A DNA stretch of 64,000 bases, taken from the NCBI GenBank assembly GCA_916700875.1, contig CAKAKS010000031.1, positions 16,335,148-16,399,147 of the forward strand, written 5' to 3'. How positions within the stretch are numbered: position 1 is the stretch's first letter; each line of letters begins with the position of its first letter. Below the pieces are notes generated by a model. The model was not told where the DNA came from. It made no database searches and saw nothing but the letters and a program-made list of their open reading frames with translations. This stretch comes from Sebastes aleutianus. Its lineage: Eukaryota > Chordata > Actinopteri > Perciformes > Sebastidae. Both the position numbers and the translations under genes were made by a program. Positions 24,197 through 38,100 of this stretch are shown here, one piece after another.

Positions 24197-27100
24197 TCTG
24201 CACAGAAACTAAATCTATTTGACCTGAACTAGGCCTTGACTAGCTGCCATCTCTATGAATCTTTACTGAGAATGACATATTGATCGGTGCTCAATAGAAG
24301 AACTTTGATGATGGAGATTATAGTCAATACTGATCACTTGAGGTTAATGGATGGCAGTTACATCTTTAACATGAACCTACTGGAGAGCAATGTGCAAAGA
24401 AAGGCAGCAAAGCTACATGAAAACCTTAATTAATAGTATTTACTGTACAATTCATGTAAAAGCAGAATTGAAAGCATGGCTTCAAATAAGTGCTCTACAA
24501 TAACATTTTCTTTTTGCCAGCATGTCACGGTCGGTGCCACTTAGCAGCTGAGACAATACAGGTCAGCTTTCACTGCTCTCATCTACAACAGCGCTGATGG
24601 CTAAAACACATTTCTAACCAATATCCAGTTCAGATGGCACAGCACCACTCACCTGCCGACAGATGGTTTCTTCACCCCCAGAAGACTTCCAGGTCCAATA
24701 TGGCCATTGTCCAGAGCCTTTCCGAAAGCAGTTAAAACCAGCTCTGAGAACAATATCCCGTTAAAGGGAGCTGTGACCTCAGACTGAGAAGATCTGTTTA
24801 AGCTGTAGAGTCTCTCGGGAGGCAGGAAATAGTGATCGACAAAACAGTTGATGGGATTTTAACAGACGGCGAAATGAGGAAAAATGACTCTTCCTGGAAA
24901 CTTGTCGAACTCATTCCGCACCTCATCAGCTAGTGACAGTAATCGACATTTAAAGCCCTGCCATGAGGAGCCTGTGAAAACGATTGGCTATTAGAAGATG
25001 CCACTCAAAAAAGCAAGTGAGTGTTCATGATGTGGCCTTGAAATGGAGTTAAGAGCAAAAAGGAAATTCCAGGAAATAATGGATATAAAAATGCTGACAG
25101 TATTTGTACTATTATATCCGGGCCAAGGTTAATTTTAGGGTTGAGATGCATAATGATTTAAAATTAGGTCAGATCTCTTTAGGATTAGTTTGTAATAAAA
25201 CTGTTGAAGTATCAGACTGTGAAAATCATTAGAAAGATGACATACGCACAAGTGTGGTGTGACGTCTCTCTCTCTGAAGCTACGATTCCTGTGTGTTTCC
25301 TACTGGGATGAACTCACACCAGCAACGGGTCTGATCCTTCTTTCTTTTCCCGGCTGATAAAAAGACCAGGAGTCACTGGATGAAACACATCAGGTAAAAT
25401 TACGTTTAATTTGTGCATTGAACATAGCTAAGTTAGATAGATAGCTAGCGTTGGTGACGTATATTGTGCGAGACATGTGATGTAGTTCACTGAGCGGTTT
25501 CATACAAAATTATACTACGACAAACTGCGACTTTCTCGACTTGCAAAATTATGTTTTAAATTGACAAACATCATATTCAAACAGGATAAAAAAAAAAAAA
25601 ATTGTCTCTCGCCGTTAACTGCCAGACACATTTTTTTTCCTGAAATAAGGTCCCACAGTGGACACCGGAAGGGGAGGGGCTCAGTCTCTCTATATTCAGT
25701 CTGGACCAAAGCTGTGGACTGACTGACAGACCATCATTGACATCCTTAGAGCCGCCCTGCTGGCACAGATAAAGACATGCAGTCTTGAGGTTTAAATACT
25801 TCACTCACTGTAAACAAGAACAAGAAATGAAGAGTTGGAACAAGCCAATACAGAATGTATACCTAATATTGTCAGACAGTGTGGAATAAGATGAGTTTGA
25901 ACTTTAAAGCTACTGTACTTTAAGGGAAACAAAAGCATTAACTTGTATGTTAAGGGTAACATTAGGTATTAAAACAGGGTATTCTGTGTTCTCATACATA
26001 CGAGTAGATGTAGTAGGTCTGCTTGAACGAAAACAAATGTTTGTTTTCATAATGTAGTGTTGAAAATGACTAACCAGCAGTTGGAACCATCCACATTCAT
26101 GTGTATTTAACCTAAAATCACTTGGCACACCCTGATTACACACAGGTGATCTTTATCTATCAGTTATGCAACTTCTAAAAACATCTGCCTCAGCCACTGT
26201 GTGATGTGGGTGTGTCACAGGTGAGGTCGTGACTACTTGTTTAATCATGTTTTATATTTGAATCTAATTCAGATAAACTTGTAGAGATTTGTTCTCTTTG
26301 TCTCTATCTAATTATTATATGTAAGGGAACATGAATGTGTATAGGGAACATGAATGCAACTGTATGTATGTCTAAGGGCTACGTGTATCAGCTACCTCTG
26401 GTGTACGACTATAATGAGACATACTGGTTGGGGATGTGCAGATGTGTATGGGGGACGAGAAGGTAACATGGTTTGTCTAAGGGCTACGTGTATCAGTTAT
26501 CTGGTGTGCGAAAATAGGGTGACATACCTTGTTGAGATTGTGCAGTTATGCGAGGGGTACATGGAAATTGTTCACTGTTGTTGCCCACTCCAGTCCCTGC
26601 ATTATCCCGAGACTTCCCATGGCCCTTTTATAGAAACTCAATTATTTCTATATTTACGCTGTCCTACAAAGCTGAAGAGAAACTCGACTGCTTGAGAAGT
26701 GAGACTGAAAATGACTTGACACTTTTTTTTTTTTTTTTAAATATTCTTTTCCACTGAAAAGCATGTTCACAAAAGAGCACACCAAAACCCTGGTACTACT
26801 GCAGTTTACCTTCACATCCATAACTTTTGGTTTCTGCATAGTGATACAATGATGAGATATATAAAAGAAGTATAAACACACTGTTTATTTTCACTATAGG
26901 CAAATTTAGTCATTTGTTTAAAGTATTTAAAATTGTATCTAAATCAGATACGGCATCATCAAATCAGTAACACAATCTTATTTTTTAATTATAACTTTTA
27001 AAAGTTACTTTATCTACTTATTTTTCCAGTAAGAACGCTGCCTCTTCGCCGAATGAAGCTTATCAAGATCTCAATAATGTTTTTCTTTGACTGTTGTGGT

Positions 27101-28117
27101 TATTATGCAGTATTACTGGAGAATTTCACTGGAAACATTTGACTTAATCTAATTAAAGCTGTTAGAAAGGAAAGAGAGAGCACTCTGCAGCTTGTGGTTT
27201 AATGCATTTTGTCTTTGGTTTGTCTCTATATAATATTATAAACTGTAGAAGTGGGATCAGATGTGTTTGAAGCTGAAATATTTAGAAAATACATCAAAAT
27301 GCAGAATTTTTTAATTATTTAATTTGTGCTCCAACATTATTCTGCATTTTTTAATTTATTCTCAAGATTCATTCAAGTAATTTTTGTTTTTAAAAGGATT
27401 ATTATCCTAGCTGTAAAACGCATACATGTTCAACATGGAGCACACATACTTCATTATGCATGTTCAGTATGTTTTTGATTTGTTTTGGCCTGAAGCGCTG
27501 TATTCGATATTTAAATTTCCTCTGATACATGTGGCGTGGCTCTCAAATATAATACACTAAACTAAGATGGTAAACATTGCACCTGTTAAACTTTAACATG
27601 TAAGCATGGTCATCGTCAGCATGCCAAATTTGAGCGACAGCCTCATACAGCTGTTAGCTTGTTACTTCCTCACATATTAATCATTATAATTGTACCACTT
27701 GGTTCCCCATAGACTGTATATAAAGATGAACTAAAAACGTCAGAGTGCACGTCAAATACATTTTTCCCCAAAGATGGTTTCTGTCATTTTAGATGTTCTT
27801 GAAAATGTCCCAAAAGAAAGAAAACTACAGGAAACACAGAATTATCACATATTTTGATTCATGTTTATTCACTCATTGACAATTTTGCTCGGCATGCATG
27901 CTCTTTTTCAGCAAAAACCAAACAAGACAGATCAAAACCTCACAGGTCATTAACATTCAACTGATCAGAGATGATGAATCGGGATTTTCTAGGTCAGAGA
28001 GGGGAACAATTTTATTCTGTTAAATCTCTACCACTTCTCTTTTTTTGATTTTAATTTGTATCCATGTGCCTTAATCCTGGAGGATACTAAACTCTGAAAG
28101 ATAAATCAATGGGGGAG
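24197..28117. other. Intergenic between ptger4 and ttc33
   Basis: No gene. Includes a tandem duplication of about 106 bp at 26370-26590 (CTAAGGGCTACGTGTATCAG twice) and long T and A runs. Otherwise unassigned. Confidence 0.4.
26370..26590 (+). repeat. Two-copy tandem repeat, unit about 106 bp
   Basis: CTAAGGGCTACGTGTATCAG occurs near 26372 and 26478, followed in both by CTGGTGTG or CTGGTGTAC, TGAGACATAC or TGACATACC, and a GTGCAG end. Confidence 0.6.
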
Positions 28118-28177
28118 AAGTTGTAATCTGCAACCTCACCGCTAAATACCGCCGGATCCTACACACTGTTCCTTTAA
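28118..28177 (+). mobile_element. TTAA-ended MITE, family A, right-end fragment
   Basis: Only the right end remains: AATCTGCAACCTCACC and CCTACACACTGTTCCTTTAA. Confidence 0.65.
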
Positions 28178-28730
28178 CACAAATGTTTGATTGTATTTCT
28201 TTATTATGTGTTAACAGCTTGTCACTGCTTCATCTATAAGATAATTAGTGTGATTGTTTTCCTTCTTTATTTGTATATTTTCTTGTAAATTGTGTCTAAA
28301 ATATTATAAATAATCCCAAATGAAAAATGCACTGTTTGAAATCCTGTTTTCCTTTTCATTAAAACCTACAGACTCTATCAAGCGGAAGTCTCGGGAGTGT
28401 CAGAAAGTAGATTGTAAGGAAACCACAGAGTGGATTAGCTATTAGCTAAGTGGTGTTGTGCGATCAGAATAAACAAATAAAACTAGGAAAGGCTAAAGTT
28501 TATAGCTTCAAAACTAATTTTACATGCACATTTAACAATTAAACTTAAAGGGATGGAACATGTAAAACAACAAAAAAGTGTCTTTTACTCTGTCGCATAT
28601 AAACCTTCACTAGAATTCATCAGTTCTCGTGTTTGCTTCTGAATAGTTTTTTATGCTACAGCTTTACACACTCAGAAATAACACCATTCAAAAATGTAAC
28701 CAGGACAATCAGGTGCACGCTGACACCAAT

Positions 28731-29105
28731 TCAAAGTCCTCTTACTTTGACAAACTGTTCCTGTGAAGGTGTTGCTGCGTCCTCTGATCCCTCTTCCCCA
28801 GTGAGTACGTTTTTTATATTTCCCTCAGCGTCTATGACCACGGCGGTCCTCTTCAGCTCCTCCAAGCGCGTCTGTCGCTCAGCAACCGCCACGCAGGCCG
28901 CCAACACCTCATCAGACTCAAAGTCATAGTCCTGCTCCAGCTCGGGGGCATTGAGGATCTGCTTTTTGGTCTCCTCCTCTTGCCGAGTCTTCTCCTTGGT
29001 TGCTAAATGCTGCTTCTGTAACCTCCATGCCCACTCCAGGTCTTCCTGCCACAGGGTGCGCTCTGATGGGCACAGGTGGATCGCAACCTGGAAGGACCTC
29101 ACGGC
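28731..29105 (-). CDS. ttc33: ttc33 coding exon 4 and stop
   Basis: Encodes the last 124 residues, beginning AVRSFQVAIHLCPSERTLW after acceptor CCCTGTAG. It contains a charged KEKTRQEEETKKQ stretch and the conserved DYDFESDEV block. The stop TGA is at 28733-28731. Candidate AATAAA signals on the minus strand lie at 28271-28266 and 28205-28200. Confidence 0.93.
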   Translation of the reverse strand, partial: AVRSFQVAIHLCPSERTLWQEDLEWAWRLQKQHLATKEKTRQEEETKKQILNAPELEQDYDFESDEVLAACVAVAERQTRLEELKRTAVVIDAEGNIKNVLTGEEGSEDAATPSQEQFVKVRGL

Positions 29106-32100
29106 CTACAGGGATAAGTATACCGCATGAGCTTAGGGTTCAAACACAAAGCTTTTAGTGGTGGGTCATGAAAGATGGGTGAAGGCGAGTTTATGGTCTC
29201 CAACAAATTTAATGTTTAGCCCGAATTCTTTCAGGCCTTTTCGCGGGTTCACTGTATATCTCACAGATGAATGGTATGGTATTGGCATCATCATCATCAT
29301 CATGTCAACCAGCAAGACTCTAACTAACATTCTTGGTGCTGTGTTGCAGACAGATTTACGGTTTCATTAAGAAGACATCGATAGCGCTCAGCTGACTGTG
29401 CAGTTGTAGATCGATGTGAAAATGATTGTCCCACTGAGGAGCAATACAAACGCCCTCCAATCGTTTATGGGACCTGATGTCAAGCTTTAGCTGTGACGAT
29501 TTGCTGCCTGTGAAATGGGGAAATGAATCCGTCCCGACATGCTTATCTAAGCTCAGAAATCAATTCTGACAGGTGTAATGGGAGATCTGTGTTAATATGG
29601 GAATGAAGCCAATACATGAAATATGCGTCGACCTTCCCTCCACCTTAAAGACTTCACAAATATCAAAATAACACTGGCTGAACAACCTATCGTGATAGGA
29701 GGCCAACAAATCTCATGATTTCACTTCAAGTCCTATTTTTGCTACTAATACTAATGCTGTATTATGTCCTCTGAGACTCCGCAGGAGCTTAGTGAAGTAT
29801 TCTTGAGGGATTCAAAGTCAGATATGAACATGAATGAAAGTTGAACTGGGAGAGTGTGAATCCTAAAACTGAGCTGACGTGATCGGCTGGATCTTTTTTT
29901 ACTAGAGAAGACGTATCGCTCTGTTGGAGTTGTTGGAACTACAATATAAAACCCTCAGGGACAACAGCCAAGTTTAATTTTGGCCTGTCATCAAGTTACA
30001 CACTGAATTAGCGTTAATTATTGACAGCTGACATGACATGCTGCCAGCGACGTTTGTCATTACCAGCCGCGACAGCATGTGGCTGGCTTTGTTTTTTCAC
30101 CTTGTGAGTCTGTGTGAGTGTCATCATGGGAAAATGTGGTCCTCAAGACGCCTACTGTAGCGGGAAATACCACAGGTGTTACAGGTGTTTATATGTCTGT
30201 GTCTCTCTGTGGATAGATTTCAATGTGATAGCATCACAACAAGGGCTGTCCTCGACCAAAGAAATTCTTAGTCGACTAACACTTTTACGATTTTGTCGAC
30301 TAATGGATTAGTTGATTTAATCGACAGACCTCCACAAAGAATCACACAAAAGCACCACTTTAAATCTTGTGCTGACCAGAGATGTTTCTTAGTAATAAGT
30401 CATTCAGCATGAAAAAAAGTCCTAGTCACAACCGTGCAAGGTCTGAGCAAGGGCGCGATAGGAAATGAAGTGATCACAAGATGGTCTCTAGTTTGTTTTG
30501 AATGTTTTGTGACTGTGCGCTGTGCTGATGAGAAAGAGAGAGGAGAGATAAAAGATTTACTTACAGATTTGTGTCGGAGTTTAGAGAATCTGTGTACTTT
30601 GCCAACCAACCTAATTTTTTTTACATTCACACTGTTCACAATACAGAGCCCGCTGGAGAAGGAGAGCAACGCTGCAACAGATGCAGGCTGAGGTGGACAA
30701 AACACAGTTAACTAAAGTAAACAATGGATCTGCACTTTATCTGGTTACTGATCATTAAAATATGCTTGAGATCTGCCCCGATTACGATCATCCTAATGAG
30801 GACAGCTCAGCTTTTCAGTTGCACCCTTTCCCACACCCCTTATGAAATCCATTCCAATCAGTCAGCAAGTCATCCCTAGAACAAAAGCCTCGTGGCCAAC
30901 CTGTGGTACAAGTCAAGCCGGGGAAGTGTCATTGATGCATCAAACATCAATCATTAAATTACCAAAACAGACTCTTTCCCCAACTGGTCCTTCTTGGCTC
31001 TAAACAAAAGCTTTGTCAAAAGATAAGGACCTGCTACTACACTGTAAAAAGATCATCTTCAATAAGAAATTTGTCACAAAACAAAAAAATAAAACTGGTA
31101 TGAATCAAATGAAACCTTGATTAGTTTCTAGTTTCTGCACCATCAAGTTCAGCTGAAAAAGTCTTTGACAGGTAATAGATTTTTGACTGATGAAACTCTC
31201 TGTACCCAAAACAACACATCAAGTTTAATCTTGAACAGACTAGAGTCTCATCAAGTCTTTATTTCCAGAGTAATCCTTCAACAGACAAAATGCCACAGTA
31301 GGCCGATTAACCGGCTCCTTCGTGATAATAATGAGAAGATAAATGAGGACAGAGCTGTCAGGCTGTCAGTTTCCAATGTTTTTAAAACATTTAGAGAAGT
31401 CAGAAAAAACACTAAATCAGAAGCTATATGTTTGTTTTATTTGGGTACTTTCCAGGAATGGAAATTAAAGAAGGGAAGAACAGACGCGTGAAGGAGAGAA
31501 AATGGGGAATCACTGCGCTCACATTTGCACAAACAGGCATTACTCAAACATGTTGATGCACACACAGCTCATAAACTCGACTGAACAAGTCTTGCTATAA
31601 ATAGATGTTCCTTTTATTCCCCCTTCCTTCCCCATAGTTTCATTATACAAAGAGGTGTGTCTATATTTGGTTTAGTTTTAGCTCGGGTAACTTTCAACAC
31701 TTCCCATTGTTGTTTTTGGGTGCCGTAGGACAGGTCTCTGGGAGTGACAGCGCCATTAGCTGAAGGGTTTCAGCCTTGTTTGCTTGGCTCTAAATGGGCG
31801 AACGGTGTAGCTGAGATCCGCGGGTTTCGTACACTCACAGGTCCCGGCGTGTTCTGGGGCAATTTAAGCAATCGTCCAAGCCCCGGGCGAGTGGGTGTGC
31901 ATCGAAAGAGGAACAGCTCAAGAGGGAGTTTGCAGAAAGTAGTAAACAGAAATAACTGACGTATCTTAACAGCCTTTCAAAAGCAAAAACATAAACTGAT
32001 TTATAGTCGTCTACAAAAGCAGGTGTAGTTCATTGCGAAATCAAACACTCAAATATGAAATGGGACATTCCAATGGAGATCAGTAGTGACTGACTGAGCA

Positions 32101-35100
32101 TCAGTTGTTATGCAACACAACTGAGGGAATGTTGGTGCAGTCTGTACCTGCTGGCTTGAATTTTGGTGCGTTTGCACGGGGCAAAACGGCGCCTTTTTGA
32201 CTACAACCAAACAATGTATTTGATTTTAATCACTGCAGTGAGCACCGTCTACGCCGTCATCTGCAATTATCAAGGTTTTGTGGGTTTTTTGTTTTTTTCA
32301 GGTTCTGTGGTTTCCTCCTGTCATGTCTTCTCCCGCTATGACTCACTAATTCCTCCATCTAGTACTCGCATTTGTTGATAGTCTGAATTTGACTGCAGGT
32401 TTCGCGGGCACGCCGTATTCTAATTTCTTTTGGAGTGTGTATTGCCAGCAGTACTCACCAGGTCCACCTCTCCCAGGTTGAGCTGGGAACGGCCCAGAGT
32501 CTGCCAGCCCTCCCACCACAGGGGGCGGAACTTCACGGCCATCTCTGCCGCCTTCACGGCGGGAAACACTTCCTGTAAAATGGTCAGTACCTGTGGATAA
32601 AACACAGACACGGTTAAAGACTCTTTAAGAGTTACCTTCACAAGAGGACAATAAAAGTGTGATGCCTGACATCATTTTTCAATAGCAAGTTTATTTCTAT
32701 AGCATGCAGTTTCATTTCTTTTTTAATTATGCTTTGCTGTCGTGTAGGAAACAAGCTGTCAAGAAGCATAAACCCATTGTGCAACTATTTGCATAACACT
32801 CTGTGAAAAAAATGAATTTGAGACTAATTATTGGCAGTGGTGGAGAGGAGTTTTCTGCCTGGGGCAGCGACTGTTACATAAGTGCCTGAAAAACTTGGTA
32901 TTGCTGCAACACAAAGCATACAGGCTTAAGTTTGAGTAAAGCAAGTAAAGCGAGTGTGACATCAGAGTATACTCTTGTTGGTTTCGGTGCATCGTCTCAC
33001 CATCACACCCTTTTCTATTATCAGTAATCTGTTTACTCACATATTCTTCCGAGACACGGGTGCACTTTTGACCAAAAAAAAAAAACACAGAACTAAACCG
33101 ACTGAGGAGCAGTGACTCTTCAGAGTCTTTCTCTACAAGAAATTAAAACGCAAGAATAGCAACATTACATTAGGGGTACACTGAACCCAAATCAGGTCCG
33201 GCATCTTGGTAGAAGTTTTATCATCGCCTTGATATCTATACTTGATACTCATAAATGTCTCTGTCTGAACACTAAGCACCAAAATGGCATGAGAGCTGTA
33301 AAACTATGCATGTAGTCTTTGGCTTATACTGAAGGAAGGTGGCAATAGACACGTTTTTTGCTTTGACTTATCATTATGAAGTAAATGTTGATTGCACAAT
33401 GTAATGGCTATAGTATAATTACACCATCTGCATTTAGATTGGTTCCCTATAAGCCCTGCTTTCACTATGCAATTCTGTCTGCCACCGGGTCACGATCTCC
33501 TGGGAAAATAAAGGCTTTTTACGGCACAAAGGAAGTGCATCAACCATCGCGAACCAAAACAGGAAGAGGATAGCCCTTGTTTTCCCCAGTAGCTATCCCC
33601 AGTTACCAAAGAGTATCAATGTTAGTTCTTTGCAGTTACTTTCCACATTAGCGGAAATGGCAGTGACGGCAATAATACCATTTGGAAACACTAAAAGTTG
33701 AAAAGTTGTCTATTGCTACTTTAAAGACACTTATCATAATGGAATATAGCAAGAAATGCTAATTGGAAAAGCCTAATTAACCTCATTCTTCCACGAAATC
33801 TGAAAGAGTCACTTTTCAATATCAGCTGAAATCCCTTCATATATCCCGTCAGGAAGATGTGGTGACAGTTTTACAAATGAAGTCAATTTCCTCCAGAGTG
33901 TACTACAGTCTGCTGTAACAGTCACACAGACTGACTGGGGACGTATTGGGCCCAATACTGATTGAGTTAAAAGGATGAGCGTGATGAAGGGAAGTAAATG
34001 ACCAGCGTGAGTGTAACCATCCTCGTCATCTGGTCCAGTAATGGGAATATGATGAGCTCCAGCATATTTTTAGCCCTATAATGGACACTAATGGTTAGGT
34101 TAGATGTGCTATACACATGTAGTCAAACACATTGGAGCTGAAACTAAGATAAAACGTCTTTGCTTATGTCATGCTTCAGCTTAGTCACAGCATGGGGGGG
34201 GGGAAAAATCCCCTTTGTGGAGGTTTTCCAGGCCCGGTCCTCTAATGATTTCCTTCTCAAATATCCGATAATGGATAATATTATATTAGGCATACAATGG
34301 TTGTGGCTAAAAGGAGAGATTTTATTGTGTTAGTTGTAGTAAATGAATAAGAAATAATGGTCTGTCTATCTCCTCTGGCCTCTCCACTTTTACCAAATAA
34401 ATGGGAACCGTTTTTTTTTTTTTCATGTTAGAAGAAAAGGAAAAACAGCTGAGAAATGATGGCAAAATAAGAGTCACAAATCTATCGACCCAGAAGAAGA
34501 GGAAGTGAAAGGAACGAGAGAAAGGAACAAGGAAGTGGTGATAAAAAGCAAAAAAATTAAAGCTGCAGACTTTCAGTTCTGTCGTCACCATGCTGATATC
34601 ACTTATCTAGCTTTCCGAGGTGTCAGCTGAAAGCGGGTCTATGGGGCCATGATGGCTGGTAAATTATCTCACACACACAGTATGCAAGCAGGGATGTATA
34701 GAAGTGCATACACAGCATGCTGGTGGTAGCATTATCAAAACCAAAGGACATGAACGGAATATGTGTTCAGTTATGTTGAAAGTTGCTGCAAGCGGCTGAT
34801 TTACTGAATGTTCGCTATTATTTCCTTCATATATCCTAAACACAAAACCCCTGTCGGATATATCGTCCTGCCCAGATGTAAAACTACACCCCTGAACTCT
34901 AAAGGCAGCTTTTGGACTGCATCACATTTTAGACATGCTTGTACTGTGCCCGGAAACAGCAGAAACATACTGTCTATCAGCAGTGTGGTTAAACGCAATT
35001 CTCACCACGATACCCAGACGACTGGCTGCTTAAAGGAACAGTGGGTAACATTTCGGGGGATCTATTAGCAGAAATGTTATATAATATTCAGAACCGTTTT

Positions 35101-38100
35101 CATTAGTGTATAATCACCTGAAACTAAGAATCGTGTTTTCATTAGCTTAGAATGAGCCCTTCATATCTACATAGGGAGCGGGTCCTCTTCACGGGGTCCA
35201 CCATTTTTGCCACCGTAGTTCTCCGACGCGCTTGTGAAACTGCGGTAACGTGACTTCAGTTGCTCCTAAAGTAGTGTTATTATGGTATGGATGGCCTCTG
35301 AGTGAGGTGAATGGCGTAACCACGATTTCGCACTCACGGGAGTGAGCTAACTCAGTTGGTTGCAATCTGCAACCACACCACTAGATGCCGCTAAATCCTA
35401 CACACTGGACCTTTAAAGGATAGGCTTACATTTTCTCATAATCTCCAACACAACTGTTTGTCATTTAGTTGCATTATGGGTAATGTAAGCGCTATGTTTT
35501 GACAAGGAAGAAGATTGTGTGAAATAAATAATACGAATTTCTGATTCATGTTATAGGATACAATGCTAAATTGGTGGAGTACTCTTTTAAGACATACTTG
35601 AAAAAATGTGAAGAAAAAGAGTAGTAGACATGATAAGTATGGCGAGAAAATTAGTAAATACAAAAATATAGATTGGTAATATACCTGAGACTTCATCTCA
35701 TACAGTAGTGGGTTGTCTGGGGTCAGCTGGAGGGCCTCGTCCAACTTCTTAATGGCCTCCCAGTGCCTAGAGAAAACACACTGTGGGTCAAACACACAGT
35801 ATACAACTGAGGGATTAATCACACACACAAAGAGTTTGCTTATGACATCCTAAACTGGGGAAGCTTTGTGGTGTAATATACAACTAAATAGACATTAGAG
35901 CGGCGCAATTAATCAAAATCGTATCGAAATTGGTGCAATTTTTAAATGGCAATATTTCTTAAAAGGCAAAATGTGTGTCAAAATACCATTTTAAATTAAA
36001 TATTGTGGTACTGCACAGATGTCCTGGGCTACACATCATATTCTACAGGCTTAAGAAAACATCTTTGTTTGGTACAGATCTCCGCAAAAATCACACCATA
36101 ATCATTTTAATGTTTTTCAGTGAAAACGAGAATAATGATGTAAAAATTATCCCTCGTTCCATCGCAAATCATATCGCAATAGCAATATCAATCAAAATAA
36201 TCGCAATTACATATTTTTCTCAAAAAATCATGCAGCCCTAACAGACATGCATCTGAATTATTTATAGTGCATGAATGTTTGTTAGCTATGATATGAAGTT
36301 ATCCAAAGCCATCAACTCCCTACACAGACATCTTGCACTACATTGAGTTAAACATGGCTTTGTCTAACTTTGGCCGATTTACAATTCAATTCTTTAGTCA
36401 AATAGACAATTGAATAAAGCAATGAAATTGGACACGCAGAATATTGCCTCCGCCCTGAGAGTTGATATACGTTATGTAACCTAACACAGGGCCACATGTT
36501 TGTTCAGTGGATATCATGAAGCCCTTTTCCCTGCTCATTTTTGCTGTTGCTTGTTATAGAGAAGTCACAGCTGCCCCGATCCCGTCTTTCCATTCTTGCA
36601 TACAACTTCTCAAAAGCTGAGATATACTTTTATGAAGCCTGGCTGAGTCTTGTGTTTTGTGCTTTTTAGTTATTCCTTATTAGCATATAAAAAACTTCTA
36701 AATAGAAAGTGAGTCTTTGTTATTTTGACTTATAGAATACAAAAGGAGAAATGACTCCCAGAACAATATGATATATGGGCTTCTTGATGCTATAAAGCTG
36801 CAAGCGTAATCCACAACACCTGTCCACCTGTCTAGTTGTAAAAAGGGCTACAGCAGGCTAAATAAACACACAAAGGTCAACTGAGGTGAACAGATGGGTT
36901 GCAAATCAAACCATTCCCAGAGAAACCTGTAAGGTAGTCAGTTTCTTATCTGAGACTTATATTTTAAACAGACTGAATGGACACATGAAGAATGTGCTCA
37001 TGCTCACTCCAACAAACCTCTCCTTCTCAAGTCAACATTGACTCAAGAATCATTTCAATAGATTGATCAAGATAAGATTATGAGGTGAGATTCTGGGTTT
37101 GGCAATAAAATATGTCTGTCGTCTCTTCGTCTTTTATAGCTTTATGGAGAAGGATGTCCTGAAAAATTCAAAAGCAATTAAAACCTCACAATGAGACCAT
37201 CGACACTGCTCAGTTATAAAACTCGGATTCAGGATCAAGCGTGAGAAAACATATACCTCTGCTATTTAACAGTCAGAGAGAGGAGTGAGGAAATGCAACT
37301 AGAGCAGTGTGGAAATCCTACCAACATATGAGGCAAAAGAAACTGCGGAAGCATGTGAGGAAATTAAGCAATAAGTAATAGAGCACATGAAGCCTGAGAA
37401 CTCCTCTACAGTCAAAGTAAGGACAGAGAGAGAAGTGAGATAAATAGAAGCCTGCAATCATTGGAATGATCCACAGTAAGTCCACGCTAATTATGTTAAG
37501 AAAGAGTGAACAAATACGAAACAAATTGGGATGTTTGCAGCATGTTATTGTGCTGAAAAGAGGAGTAGACGGTTGGGACATTATGATCATTTCACACACA
37601 TTACTGTCCAAAAGGAGGAAACATGCCCGCCCAAACATGGTTAGGATGACAACACTAAACCAGTAAACTATTCTAAACCACAAAACAAAAAAAACAGATG
37701 TTCGGAAGATGCTGAACATTTGAAAAAAAGCCAGATCACATCCTGCAAACTCAGTTTTAGCTGGAAATAACTGACTCAGCATGGCAGCTGGACGCCGGAC
37801 AAATCAGTAAACTATGCGCAGTATTTGGATGATGATGTGATTTTGCTGCCTCGAAAACCTCCCACACCTCCCAAACAAAACTAGCTGTTAAACAAATAAA
37901 GCGAGGCATGATTCTGCAACTGCATGGCCTATTTTTTCACATCAGTATTTTTAAGAAATTTGATGTTTTCAAAATAATTGTCATATTTTTTTCAGCTTGG
38001 ACGGGTTCAAGCTGATGTCTGAATTAAGGAGTGAACTGTTAATCATGTTATGGATGCACCGTTACCAATACCGGATCGGATATCAGGCCGATACTGACTC

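Larger units (their letters stand above)
32591..35684 (-). other. ttc33 intron between coding exons 2 and 3
   Basis: 3.1 kb containing the MITE-like repeat at 33335-33724 and family A copy 35030-35416, separated by unassigned AT-rich sequence. Confidence 0.6.

Noticed and set aside
37318..37782. 154-residue minus-strand frame rich in Phe, Leu and Ile
   Set aside because: Lies inside a ttc33 intron, has no recognisable domain and looks like AT-rich chance sequence.
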